Source of the DNA: Periconia sp. R9002
Lineage: Eukaryota > Ascomycota > Dothideomycetes > Pleosporales > Periconiaceae
Length of the DNA: 64,000 bases
Assembly: GCA_023627715.1 (NCBI GenBank)
Contig: JAMAHW010000117.1
Coordinates: forward strand, 34,560-98,559
Direction: 5' to 3'
Under the pieces are notes generated by a model. That model saw only the letters and a program-made list of their open reading frames with translations, did no database searches and was not told the DNA's origin. Shown piece by piece: positions 30,477-40,477 of this stretch. A program made the position numbers and the translations under genes. Each line of letters starts with the position of its first letter. Positions within the stretch are counted from its first letter, which is position 1.

Positions 30477-31340
30477 ATGCCATCACTACTTGATATGCCC
30501 CCCGATGTGCGCAACATTATCTACGGATACGCATTGGCCTGTGAGAACGAACTTACGATCTGGAAACAAGGGCCTACAGCAAACGACAGGCCACGCTACA
30601 TTCTCGTAGACGGCAAAGTTTTCGAAAATACTGGGCCTTGGCAATGGGAGCTCAGCGGCCGCAGAACAATCTGGAACCAACTCCAATACGTCAACCAGCA
30701 ACTCCGCCAAGAGACAGCACACTTGGAGCTCAGATTCAATCGTCTCTACCTTCCCGGATGTGAAGACAATGCCCGCGAGCTCCTTGGTTTTCTCAACTCC
30801 ATAGACGAGCACAAATTGGCCTGGATTGGTGCCATCGAAGTGGTGCCTAGTTCAAAGATAAAGGACTACTCGCTGGAGAGGAATTTCAGGGACTTGTTGG
30901 CCATTGAGAAGATTTGTTTGCGTCACCCGAGTCTGCATATCATATACTGGCACTATACAAAGTCCACCAGGGCCGCGACAGGTCATTTCAACCTCGGCAG
31001 TTCTCGCCCCGCCGACTGTGGGGTACTCCTCTGTGAAGCAGACATTTTAATCTACTGCCTTCGCGGATATTGTGATGGTGCTCCCGGAGATTTTGATGAT
31101 ATCGTCGATGGACTCCAATGCATAGAAATTGATAATTGGTACTTGGACAACTTTCCAGATGGAAATCGAGGTTTGGGCAACTATTTGAAATCCCCGAATT
31201 TCAGATTCTGTTTATGGGGACTGGACTTTGACGAGCCAGACTTTCAACAGAGCTTCCAAATACATACAACCTTTCAATCTACTAGGGATAGATGGTGGGA
31301 GTTTCTTGAGAGCTGGGCATATGACGCTGGAGGTATCTAA
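30477..31340 (+). CDS. 2EXR domain protein
   Basis: Intronless, 287 aa. The signature LLDMPPDVRNIIYGYALACE is at residues 4-23. WNQLQYVNQQLRQETAHLEL follows near 66-85 and the end is EFLESWAYDAGGI. It aligns in layout with the genes at 3.5 and 21.2 kb; the R-N-x-I-Y-G-Y-A-L spacing is identical to the one at 21.2 kb. The VNQQLRQET block is almost the same in all three. The role of the family is unknown. This is the third of three dispersed, intronless paralogues in 28 kb. Confidence 0.8.
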   Translation: MPSLLDMPPDVRNIIYGYALACENELTIWKQGPTANDRPRYILVDGKVFENTGPWQWELSGRRTIWNQLQYVNQQLRQETAHLELRFNRLYLPGCEDNARELLGFLNSIDEHKLAWIGAIEVVPSSKIKDYSLERNFRDLLAIEKICLRHPSLHIIYWHYTKSTRAATGHFNLGSSRPADCGVLLCEADILIYCLRGYCDGAPGDFDDIVDGLQCIEIDNWYLDNFPDGNRGLGNYLKSPNFRFCLWGLDFDEPDFQQSFQIHTTFQSTRDRWWEFLESWAYDAGGI

Positions 31341-31586
31341 GGGTATCTTATCGCGTCTAGTGGCAGACTCCTGTCGCGTTTAGGGGCAGCACTACTTCTC
31401 ATGTCGGGTGTAAACGACAGGGCTTCGAGAGGATTCTGTATAGTGGTGTTGGGGACAGATACGTACGCGGGTGCATGGGTATTATCGAGGAAATGGCCTG
31501 CCAAGGATGCTTTCGAGTAATCGCAGCTTTCCCATATGAATAAAATTCTTTTATGCCTGACAATATATATATACTTCTCCCAGATC

Positions 31587-32771
31587 TCAAACAAACTCCA
31601 AACAGCCGTCCCGGTTACCAATCCGCTCATCCAGGATGATAGATCTAAAATGCCACTGCCCGTCCCTGCTAAGCTCGCCCTCCAGCTTCTGTCCGCCATC
31701 TGCCAGCCTGATATTTCGTGCCGACGCCCCAAAATTGCCGCCGCCCCTTGTGCCACCCCCAGGAATCTGCAAGTTCTGGCCGGGGTAGATCAGGTCAGGG
31801 TTGCTAATGTTGTTGTGACTGGCAAGGCTCTCAAACGAGCAGTGGGAGAATCGCGCTGCGATACTGCGGAGAGTATCACCCTGCTGAACCGTGTACGAAG
31901 AGCCGCCGTTGCTGTTTCCACTGGACCACCGGAAGCTGCCGCCATCATTCTCGATGATTTGGTTGAGACTGATGCTGCTGGATTGATATGAGCCATCAGT
32001 TCTGCGGCATTGCGCGTGCAAGGTGTAGTCGCCGTGAGCATCAAGTCGGATGTCTCGGCAAGACTCGGTGAAGTTGCCGCCAAAGTCGCCGCGGGTACGG
32101 CTGTCGTGCTTGTTGTCGGAGCCTTGGTATTGTTGTTGGTGCTCCTGCTGCTTCCGACGTTCTTCCTCTTCCTTTTCGTGTTCCTTCTTATCTTTCCGCT
32201 CGTGCCTCCAGTCCTCCGCGGCGTCTTGCGCTTTATGGCCAGCGAACGCTCCCGAAATAGCTCCGATAATCGTGCCTGCCGTACCATGACCGGCCTTTCC
32301 TCCTAGTTTGTGGCCACCGAACGCTCCTGCTGCACCTCCGGCAATGCCACCCATCTAAACATGTCAGTAAACTCAATGAGAAATCGACATGCTTTTTGAG
32401 CCGGGAATACATACAATGCCCCGGTCTCCCTCGGGATCACCCTCGCCTCCGTACAAGTTCTGGTCCCCCTGGTTATGAGAGTTACGTCCTGAGTTGGATG
32501 AGTGAGATGCCGTAGAGGCGTATTGCTGATACTGCGGTGGTTCCTGGCCATATCCTGGTCCGCCTTGCTGGCCATAGCCTTGGGGTTGACCGTACCCCTG
32601 GGATTGAGACTGCCCATAGCCTTGAGGCTGTCCTCCAGCCCCATAATAGGTTGCAGATTCTCCCTGACGTTCTTGGCCGTAACCTCCATTGTTGTCGTAA
32701 TTCGGGCCTTGCTGGTATCCCTGTGGAGGATAGTTTCCGCCTTGCTGATAGTTATTGCCGTAGCCAGACAT
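31587..32771 (-). CDS. CVNH-LysM lectin with prion-like N-terminus
   Basis: Two exons, 32771-32415 and 32354-31587, with a 60-nt intron in phase 0, giving 374 aa. Residues 1-90 are Gln/Gly/Tyr/Asn-rich (QGYGQPQGYGQQGG), a prion-like low-complexity domain. After the splice a glycine-zipper segment follows (GGIAGGAAGAFGGHKLGG), then a Lys/Glu/Gln-rich helix. The C-terminal half is a cyanovirin-N homology (CVNH) domain interrupted by a LysM module (YTVQQGDTLRSIAARF...NPDLIYPGQNLQIP). This arrangement is known from Magnaporthe as the type III CVNH-LysM lectin. CVNH binds mannose-type glycans and LysM binds chitin/GlcNAc. No signal peptide is seen, so it is probably cytosolic. A TATATATAAA box lies 77 bases upstream. 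Confidence 0.9.
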
Positions 32772-32847
32772 ATTGATCAATATTTTGCGAGCTCCTTCAG
32801 AATTTGACAGTTCAGAAATACGAGCCCTCTTGACGTCGGGGGGCAGG

Positions 32848-32857
32848 TTTATATATA
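32848..32857 (-). promoter_or_regulatory. TATA box of the CVNH-LysM gene
   Basis: TATATATAAA on the minus strand, 77 bases before the ATG. A TGACGTCG, one base from a CRE, lies at 32831-32838 between it and the start codon. Confidence 0.55.
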
Positions 32858-33167
32858 GCTAGCACCGCCATGTTGGGCTACTACAGTGAGTGGGGTATGC
32901 ATGATCGCCGGAACCCCACATCAAAGGCAGAAGCCCCAGAATCGGTCCTATGAAGTCACGATTCAGAGCTGGCGGAGCGGAAAACACGGCTGCTCCAGGA
33001 CCACGTAGGTTTAGGTGGCGCCACATAGTGGCGTTTCATTTATGCGCTAGCCCTTCGGGTCCACCAACGATGACATGCATAACGTGCTGAGCCACTTGTC
33101 CATTCAACAACCATCAAGAAGTTCATGTGACGATCCTCGCACCATGATTCATTTAAGACCGCCCGAG
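32858..33167. other. Intergenic spacer
   Basis: About 310 bases; nothing beyond the distal promoter of the lectin gene and the 3' flank of the acetyltransferase gene. Confidence 0.45.
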
Positions 33168-34580
33168 TCATCTGGCTAGACTCTGCAGGTCCTTCTCAAT
33201 CAGTATACAGAGTTGTGCAACGAAATCCTCTTCAGAGTCATTCCCAATACCCAATGCACCGGCTTGCCAAGTCACTGTGTATACCAACGGACCGCCCTTC
33301 ACGCTGACCAGATTGAATGCCAACGGAGCACTGAGTGCATGGCCCGGCTGTGCAAATACGAATTTGGTTTGCTGAGGAAGCCCTGCAGCTGGACTGGTGC
33401 CATTGACAGCACCGATGTTGCTCACTTCATAAGAACCATCCCGCGATTGACCAAATTTTTCCATCATCCATTTCCTCACGCTCTTTACGTATCGTAGCAG
33501 TCCAATGGCTTGATCTTCCAGTCTTGCGGCACATTCTGCGAGATGCAGGGTATGAGCGCGTACATGTTTCCAATCTTCTTCACTAAATTCCATTTCCGAC
33601 TCGGGGCGATCGTATCTGATATACGTGCCGGAAGCATATTCGCCGGCCTCGTCCTGCGGTATACCAATCGAGCCTCGCATGTTGATGGCTGTTTGATTGA
33701 CAAAGTTGGTGAATTTGGGGTCAGTAACGAGCTGTGAAAGTGCTCGACCAACACAGCGAACAAAGAGCCCAGTGAATTTGGCATCCCGCTTCCTCGCCTG
33801 CTGAAGAGCATTGAGCAAGATTTGAGGCTGGACTTCGCGGAGGATCAACCTGCTTCTCACGGACGGTGCTTCTTCGAAGCTTGGAACTTTGGCCCCAAGC
33901 CACGTACCCGAGTCCACTGGCGAAATGCTGGCCTTCATTCCCAGCCAATTCGCAAGGATGGTTGGCAGGTATTGGGCTATGAATGGCGATAGCAGGTACC
34001 CCCAGGAAATGGGCAGCCTCTCTGGAGTGTCGAATGGCTCTGGGAATTGCAGGATCGGACGTTGTATTACTCCTTTTGAGTCATCCGATCGACGGCCAAA
34101 CCCCCGCTGGAAACTTCGATGAAACGTCAGGCCGGTGGGACCATCGCCTATGGTGTGAGAAAAGGAGAAGCCGATGAAGCACGTCTCTTGCAGAGGGAGA
34201 ACAATGATTTTCCATGGAGGTATTCCTTGTGGCCAGGTGCCGTGGAGATGTTCTTCCAGCGTCTTCTTGATGGTCGTAGCCTCATCATCGTTCGCTTTTG
34301 GGGCTACAATGTCTACGTGATTGCGCAGAGTCACCTCCGAAACGCTCCGATAATATGATTTGTCGGTATGCATGTCTTCGACTACCACCGAGAAGAACGG
34401 GTGGTCTTGAATGCACTGGTGGAGTGCGCTGTAGAATGATTCGGGCGCATGCACATCGAAATCATTCTCGAACTGATACGTTGCTCCGATGATAACGGCA
34501 TGGTAAACGCCTGCGTGCTCACGAGTGATGGTGCGTTGCTCATTCGGACCTTGTTTGATGAGTACGGGCCATGAATCCAT
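33168..34580 (-). CDS. Alcohol acetyltransferase / CoA-dependent acyltransferase-like protein
   Basis: Intronless, 470 aa. The fold class is the BAHD/condensation-type acyltransferase superfamily. The catalytic H-x3-D is H142-T-I-G-D146, within FSFSHTIGDGPTGLTFH. Fungal AATase proteins keep this motif and transfer acetyl or acyl groups from acyl-CoA to alcohols or amines. The second superfamily motif (DFGWG) is not obvious, as is usual for this branch. No transmembrane segment or signal peptide is seen. It diverges from a Zn2Cys6 regulator across 433 bases, so local co-regulation is plausible. A TATAAA lies on this strand about 147 bases before the ATG. Substrate unknown. Confidence 0.8.
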   Translation of the reverse strand: MDSWPVLIKQGPNEQRTITREHAGVYHAVIIGATYQFENDFDVHAPESFYSALHQCIQDHPFFSVVVEDMHTDKSYYRSVSEVTLRNHVDIVAPKANDDEATTIKKTLEEHLHGTWPQGIPPWKIIVLPLQETCFIGFSFSHTIGDGPTGLTFHRSFQRGFGRRSDDSKGVIQRPILQFPEPFDTPERLPISWGYLLSPFIAQYLPTILANWLGMKASISPVDSGTWLGAKVPSFEEAPSVRSRLILREVQPQILLNALQQARKRDAKFTGLFVRCVGRALSQLVTDPKFTNFVNQTAINMRGSIGIPQDEAGEYASGTYIRYDRPESEMEFSEEDWKHVRAHTLHLAECAARLEDQAIGLLRYVKSVRKWMMEKFGQSRDGSYEVSNIGAVNGTSPAAGLPQQTKFVFAQPGHALSAPLAFNLVSVKGGPLVYTVTWQAGALGIGNDSEEDFVAQLCILIEKDLQSLAR

Positions 34581-35013
34581 ATATTATACTTATACTCACT
34601 TGCAAATCTCAAAAAACCTGGTGATTTGTCCATGTTGAAAAATCTTGCTAGTTGAGTGGAAAGCGAAGTGTGCTTCAGATGATTTTAGACTGAATGTCTT
34701 CTCTCACGCACCCTGAGATGACTCCTTTTATACTTTGGGGCTTTGCAAGGGAGTAAAAGAGCCGAGGATTCCGGGAACAAGCGCAAGGCACTGGAATATG
34801 TCTCGGTTCTTTCCAAAGGTGGAGATTGAACTGGCATGACTTTGTCGAGGTGCCATCATGTTCTGGTGAACTGACCAGTCGGATATCCGAACCTTGATCT
34901 ATTCCAGGAACGGTTAGAACCGTCGGAAACTTTCTACCCCATTAGTGCTAGTTAGCCTTCCATCTCTCCTGTCTGCTACGAAGAAGACTGATGTACGCAA
35001 CACACATGCGCCA
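34581..35013. promoter_or_regulatory. Shared promoter with a CGG-N4-CCG palindrome
   Basis: Divergent promoter of the acetyltransferase and the Zn2Cys6 gene. It holds CGGATATCCG at 34880-34889, an inverted pair of CGG triplets, the half-site type used by Zn2Cys6 dimers. TATAAA on the minus strand (34732-34727) serves the acetyltransferase side. Regulation by the adjacent factor is inference. Confidence 0.55.
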
Positions 35014-36471
35014 ATGGAAACTCGGATAAGGCATATAACCCTTTCAAATAGCTCGAGGCAGATGGCCTTCAATCGGCCAAGAACTCGTAACCCTAATGCG
35101 TGCGAACGGTGCCATTCACAGCGAAGACGATGCTATCTCGACTCGGGTAGTTCGTCATGTGTGGCTTGCTATTCCAACGGTGTCGTCTGTCAAGTAAGAA
35201 AGAAACTGCGAATGGGACGTAGACCGGTCGCACAAAAGTGCGTTCCTGGATCGGGAACGTATTCGATCCTAGGTCTGGAACCGCACCCTGGGGAAAACGT
35301 ACGCGCGCAGGGTCTCACAGATACACGTCCTGCTCTGATACTTCATCAGCCAATGAACCTGACACCCGAGGAACGTGCGTTTTTCCGTACTCTGCAGACA
35401 CGCGAGGGCTTCTTTCGCGTCCATCGACCGTTTTTGATCGGGGAGACCTTCGCGGACGACTTCCAAAGCACTCTTATGATTCTGTTCCATCATGCTCCCA
35501 ACATTCTCCATCGTGCTTACCGAGCCGCACTCGAGATAATCGCGATCCAACAAAAACCACAGGACAATGTGGACCTCACTCTCGGATGCCAATCTCTCCA
35601 ATCATTCCAAAAAATCTCAACCTCCTTCCTAGACATCAAAGATGCCGCGGTTGTCCTCTTGCTAGGCCAAATCCTAATTGCTTACAACACCGTGCTCTGG
35701 ATCAATGCCACCCGTACCATCACCCGCGGGACCCTACTCGCCGTCCACCACTGCTACCCGGCTCTACGACAGCGACCCGAATATGACAGCGTGACCATCA
35801 CACCTGTGCTGATCGATATCGTCGATTGCCTTCTCCGCCGTGAAGTCCCCATCTTGCGTCCCCCAGAAAACACGCGGTGTACGGTAGACAGATGCTGTGG
35901 AGTCCTATCCTCTCTGCTACCAATCCTCTACGACCTCTGCCATTGCAGCCACGCGGTCAAAACAATGTGTCCCGGAATGCCACAATCTGGTGCGGAGAAC
36001 CCATACGCGGACATCGAGCGCCGCATAAAAGCCTGGTCGCCAACCTACCCCCCAGACTTCTTCAAACGATACTCACCCATCGAGACGCAAACCATGATGG
36101 CAAGTGCCAGCATATATCGACAAACCGCACTCCTCGTAGCTCACCGTCTGCGATTCCCGCTCGGTACCGAGGACAAATGGGGCGAGGCCGTTGCCAGCAA
36201 TATCCTAGACGAAGCAACCCCTCTCAGCAACAAAAATGTGGACGGTGCAACTGGCTTGAATATGGATTTTCCCTTGTTGGTTGCGACGGTGGAACTTCCG
36301 GACCGTGGGGCTACCGCGGCTAGACTGTTTGAGCCGTTGCGATTTTGCAAGGCGCAGCTGGAGAGCAATCTTCGTTTTGTTGGAATTGTTCACAAGGCAC
36401 GGGCGGACGGTTTTCGGGGTTCGTGGCTCGATCTGGTGAACGAGGCTTACGTCGGGGACATTCTGCCGTGA
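35014..36471 (+). CDS. Zn2Cys6 fungal transcription factor
   Basis: Intronless, 485 aa from the ATG at 35014; the frame extends further upstream only from a GTG. The binuclear cluster is CERCHSQRRRC followed by CVACYSNGVVC, i.e. C-x2-C-x6-C-x8-C-x2-C-x6-C, at residues about 30-57. It is preceded by the basic FNRPRTRNPNA and followed by a basic linker. The rest has no fungal-specific middle homology region that I can define, but carries helical segments and the layout of an AflR-like regulator (C-terminal cysteine-containing helices). A second in-frame Met lies shortly before the cluster. It probably controls the adjacent acetyltransferase gene. Confidence 0.82.
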   Translation: METRIRHITLSNSSRQMAFNRPRTRNPNACERCHSQRRRCYLDSGSSSCVACYSNGVVCQVRKKLRMGRRPVAQKCVPGSGTYSILGLEPHPGENVRAQGLTDTRPALILHQPMNLTPEERAFFRTLQTREGFFRVHRPFLIGETFADDFQSTLMILFHHAPNILHRAYRAALEIIAIQQKPQDNVDLTLGCQSLQSFQKISTSFLDIKDAAVVLLLGQILIAYNTVLWINATRTITRGTLLAVHHCYPALRQRPEYDSVTITPVLIDIVDCLLRREVPILRPPENTRCTVDRCCGVLSSLLPILYDLCHCSHAVKTMCPGMPQSGAENPYADIERRIKAWSPTYPPDFFKRYSPIETQTMMASASIYRQTALLVAHRLRFPLGTEDKWGEAVASNILDEATPLSNKNVDGATGLNMDFPLLVATVELPDRGATAARLFEPLRFCKAQLESNLRFVGIVHKARADGFRGSWLDLVNEAYVGDILP

Positions 36472-36742
36472 TGGATAAGTTTTGAGTGATACTGTACGTT
36501 ACGACTGCTTATTCGGATAGATGCACGGTTCAATCTAGGCCGTCCTACCTTGACATTCACTCCTTGGCAACTGCCTTCGACTCGGTTTTGTGATACGGAA
36601 GGTCCATCTTTACCTCCTAGCTTCCCAACAAATATCACGTCACGTCATGCTGAACATAGAGAACACGATTTTGCAAATGTATAATTTTTCTGTCTTTATC
36701 TCATCTACTTTTACCCACTAAACCATGCTCCTTGGAACAGAT

Positions 36743-37867
36743 TTAGACGTACTTGGTGACAACCTCGTAGGTGACGACGCAGGCATCATATGGGGTGGAG
36801 TCGGGGAACGGGGGGTGGGTTCCGGTGTGCTTAACGGTGGATGGCGCGGTGCCAGATGAGGCACCACCATATGAGGCACCCCCAGAAGGCGGACCCAAAG
36901 GGACAGAGGTGGTAGGGAGGGCGCTGTAAGAGGCACCGCCAGAGGCAGCGCTAGAGGCGGTCGGCTGGGAGGCACCAGTACCGGGAGCGCTGCTGGGGCT
37001 TGTTGGGACAGCTGAGGAAGCGCTAGCAGAGCCAGAGGCACTGCTGGAAGCAGAAGCCGAGGTGGACAGAGTGGAGGGCGTGGACGTAGCGGGAGCGGAG
37101 CTGGATGAGGTAGGCTTCAACTGGTTGATCTTGGAGACAACCCAGGATGATGCCTCGTCGGTGTACTTCTCAAAGTAGTTCAAGTGGTCGGCAACGACGT
37201 TACCTCCAGCGCACACTGGGTCACCAGCAGCACAGTAGGAACGGAGCACGGAGGAGTAGCGGTTGAGGAGGGCTAGGTCGTTGCCCTCACGGGGGTACTT
37301 TTGCATACCGGCTCCATCGAGAACATTGTAGGGCTGGTTGGCAGTGTGGCGGACATCACCCCACAGAAGGGCGGCGGCAACTGGGCATTATTAGTATGGA
37401 TGTGGAAGACTCAATGCGTGACAAGGTAACATACTAGCTTTGCCAGCAGCAGAGTTGCTGTCAATGCCGCTGGAGACCTGCGAGCATCCACCGGGGCCAC
37501 CGAGGATGTCTCCCGTGACTTGGGCACCCTCAGAGTAACCGTTGACGACAATGTGGGAGTTGGGGCACTTGCCATTGAAGGCAGTGACCTGAGAGATACC
37601 GTTGCGGGCACCCTCAGCAACCTGGTCACAGTATGGGCCACCTAGGGTAACATCGAACTGGACGTCGATGTAGTCGCAGCTGGTGCCCTGCTGGGCAAAC
37701 TTGGCGCAGGTGGCGTCAATGAAGGGGGTTGTGCGGCCGTCATGGTAAGGGGCATCGTTTCCACGAGCCATGAAAATCACCACATCTTCGCAAGCGGCGT
37801 CGAGTTTTTGGGCAGCGGCGAGGGCTGGAAGCACTGCGAGGAGTGCGGAGAGGCGAGCGAAAGACAT
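36743..37867 (-). CDS. Cutinase / acetylxylan esterase family protein (CE5)
   Basis: Two exons, 37867-37435 and 37380-36743, joined across a 54-nt intron (phase 1 join, GKAIAAALLWGDVRH), giving 356 aa. A signal peptide (MSFARLSALLAVLPALAAA) is followed by the CE5 core. The nucleophile is Ser112 in GYSEGAQ, the acid is Asp in AAGDPVCAGG, and the base is His in NVVADHLNYF. Cysteines are placed for the family's disulphides. Cutinases hydrolyse cutin esters and acetylxylan esterases remove acetyl groups; the motif does not separate them. After the catalytic domain comes a Ser/Thr/Ala/Pro-rich tail of about 120 residues, longer than in typical cutinases, suggesting heavy O-glycosylation and cell-wall association. 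No clear GPI signal is present. Confidence 0.9.
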
Positions 37868-40477
37868 TATTAGAAATTAGATACGCCGAACAGAGATGTC
37901 AGGCAGTAATACTATGGTAAACGAGGGTGGTATATTGGAAGGTTGAGGGTGTCTTGGTTCAAGTACTTGTCCCACAAACACAGAATACCTCTGGAGGATC
38001 AGCGAGTCTTTAAAGCGCATTCACAGGTGATATGCCTGCGCATGGGAAGTGGAGATGAGTGGCCTGGTTCAGTGGGTCCAGGGAAGCCATCCATGCGTGT
38101 TTTGATGAACTGCCGGCTGTGAATGGTGCGTGCAGGGTCCTAGCTAAGCTCGACTCGGTTCTTTGAGTGTCGATGCAAGATGGGTCATATTGGTACTTGT
38201 AGATATCCACTGTTGACGTTGACAATCTTCATTACATAGGAAGACATGCAAGCCCTACTTCGACGTGGATTGCAAGCCACACCTCTTCCCCAGATTCAAC
38301 GCTCTCTTGCGTGATGCGTACACCATTGTTGAGACTGCATGATGCCAGGTCATTATTGTTGCTCTTATCTGGGGAAGGAGCAGGGGTCGTCGGCAAGGTC
38401 GGGTTTCCCGGAGTACTAAGTGGAAATGTCTGTTTACGAGGTCGAAGGCCCACATCATACCATCATCATGTTGCATTTCTGCATTTGGTATTCGTTAGTC
38501 CATTAGCTAGTCACCCCCCGATGAGTGTAGCGCTCAGAATCGTCTTCTAGCTCGAGCAGAGTTGGGTACCCTACAATCGTCCGGGCAAACATGGCAAAGC
38601 CGTGTGTAAGCTGCGAGCGAGATTAAACCAACACTCAGAGAACCGACGGATGGTAGGTTGGATGGAATTATTCCCGGAATCGATACTTGGCCCGAAGGAA
38701 AGCTGTAAATCGTTCGTGGACGGGCTCGCTTACAGCAACTGCAGGGCCTTGCATGGGGTAGATTTCTGGAGTGCGTCGTCTAGGGAAGGGTATTTGCCAT
38801 TGATTTTCGATGGCGCGTAAATGCAATGTGCTATATTTATAATATCGAAGCCAGTGGACACTAAACCCTTAGCATTTCCAGAATGTTGGTTCTAGTTACG
38901 TTACCAAAAGAAAAGTTTCTTTGGCTCCAATGTGTTTCGTCATTGGCATTCTGGAATGGAACCACGGTGGAAGAACTGAACCGGTGGACGAGGTACGTAA
39001 GGTTGAAGGATGGTAAGGCGGGAGGACGGGAGTACGCTATCTGTGTGACAGCTGCGAGCCGGAGTAATGCCGATGCAGTCTTCGCTCCAGTTGCCTGATT
39101 GGGGCGAGGCAAGCACTCTCTTATCTGCACTTTGCCGTTCAGCCCCCAACGGTCACAGTTGCCCAGTGTTTCTGGAAAGGGGTTGCTTTGTAGGATTGCG
39201 ACAGATTGCGATGGGCGTGTTACTGAGTAAGCAATTCAATAGTCTCATCAGAGCCCCGAGTATGGCCGGTTCAACCAGGCTCACATTGAGAATCGAGCCT
39301 TGACGTGAGGACCTCCTTTCTCTCACCCCGCAGCCACCGAGTCTGAGAACGTTGAGCCTAGTAACGTCGGAAGGTCGACAAGCTTTTCCGACATGCAGCC
39401 GCGGCATCTCGCCTGACAACGCTGCAGCCAATAGAACACGCCATTGCAGTAACATATCAGAAGTATACTTCAATTGCTATTTAAAAGGTGGTACACCAGG
39501 TCTGTCGGTGATTTGCATCGTCCAACATTCATACCCAGTGCGAGACGGTGAATTGATCATTCTCACACTAGAGAACTTCAAGCTTCGAGGTACAACGAAG
39601 CATGACTGTACCAATCTCCATTGCAAGGTTGGAGAAGTATATTGTGGGTTTCTAGGTAATTTGAATCGAAATTCCCTTCAAGCGGATGAATAGTTGTTTA
39701 CCTACCACTCACTACACGGAGCTGTGAGAACTATACGCCTTCCAAACTCGAACGAGTCGTTTGCGAACATCCGTGCCGCCTTTGGAAAATGCACGCCACT
39801 CATCCAGCAAAGGTAAACCTTGATTAAAAAATCCCAAAGAAGATGAATTACGCGTGACATGATGCAACAACTCCAGCCCTTGGATCAATGATTGATGTGT
39901 ATACCAACGCGTCTACTACGTTACATTCGTAGCATCAAAGACCAAAACCTCGAACATCCTTCTCCACGCCGCCATCGAACCCCGCTCGACAATATTAATG
40001 CAATTTACCCATTATCCAATCCCAATCTTCTCAGCAATTCAAGAGGGAATACAAAACGTCACTTAGCAGCCCCGCACTTACGAAATCCTGCTCATCGCGT
40101 CAGGCACCAAACTGTTAAGGAATCACAAAATTACCCGATCAGGAATAGCTCCTTCCTCAAACGGTCGCGCACGGTGTTGTTCCACTCGTTCAATGTCGGA
40201 CGTCAGCCTCAGGATAAACTCCGTGCCAAAACCAACCGAGTAGGAGAAAAGCCGGATCGCGAGGCTCAGGACCTGTGCGCACTATACGATTACCCGAAAC
40301 GGAAATTTTTGATCGCGGAATCTGTTTGGTGATGGGCGGTGCATGTTGCCCTTGCGAAGAGAGGAAATGGGGAAAGGAGAGTATAAGAAGGAAAGAAGGT
40401 GTCGACGTTGAAGAAGACAGATCTAATCCAAACGACAAAATCCTCAACCGAATACCCTCCTTCTCACAATTCGCGCG
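37868..40477. other. Large gene-free interval
   Basis: About 2.6 kb with no frame that shows a domain or sustained codon bias. The longest plus frame (39892-40332, 146 aa) has no recognisable features. The left 100 bases are the cutinase promoter and the right 500 bases are the promoter of the secreted cyclase-like gene. A TATAAG lies about 97 bases before the latter's start. Confidence 0.45.

Noticed and set aside
39892..40332. 146-aa plus-strand frame
   Set aside because: Low-quality codon use, no domain, and it lies in the promoter of the secreted cyclase-like gene.
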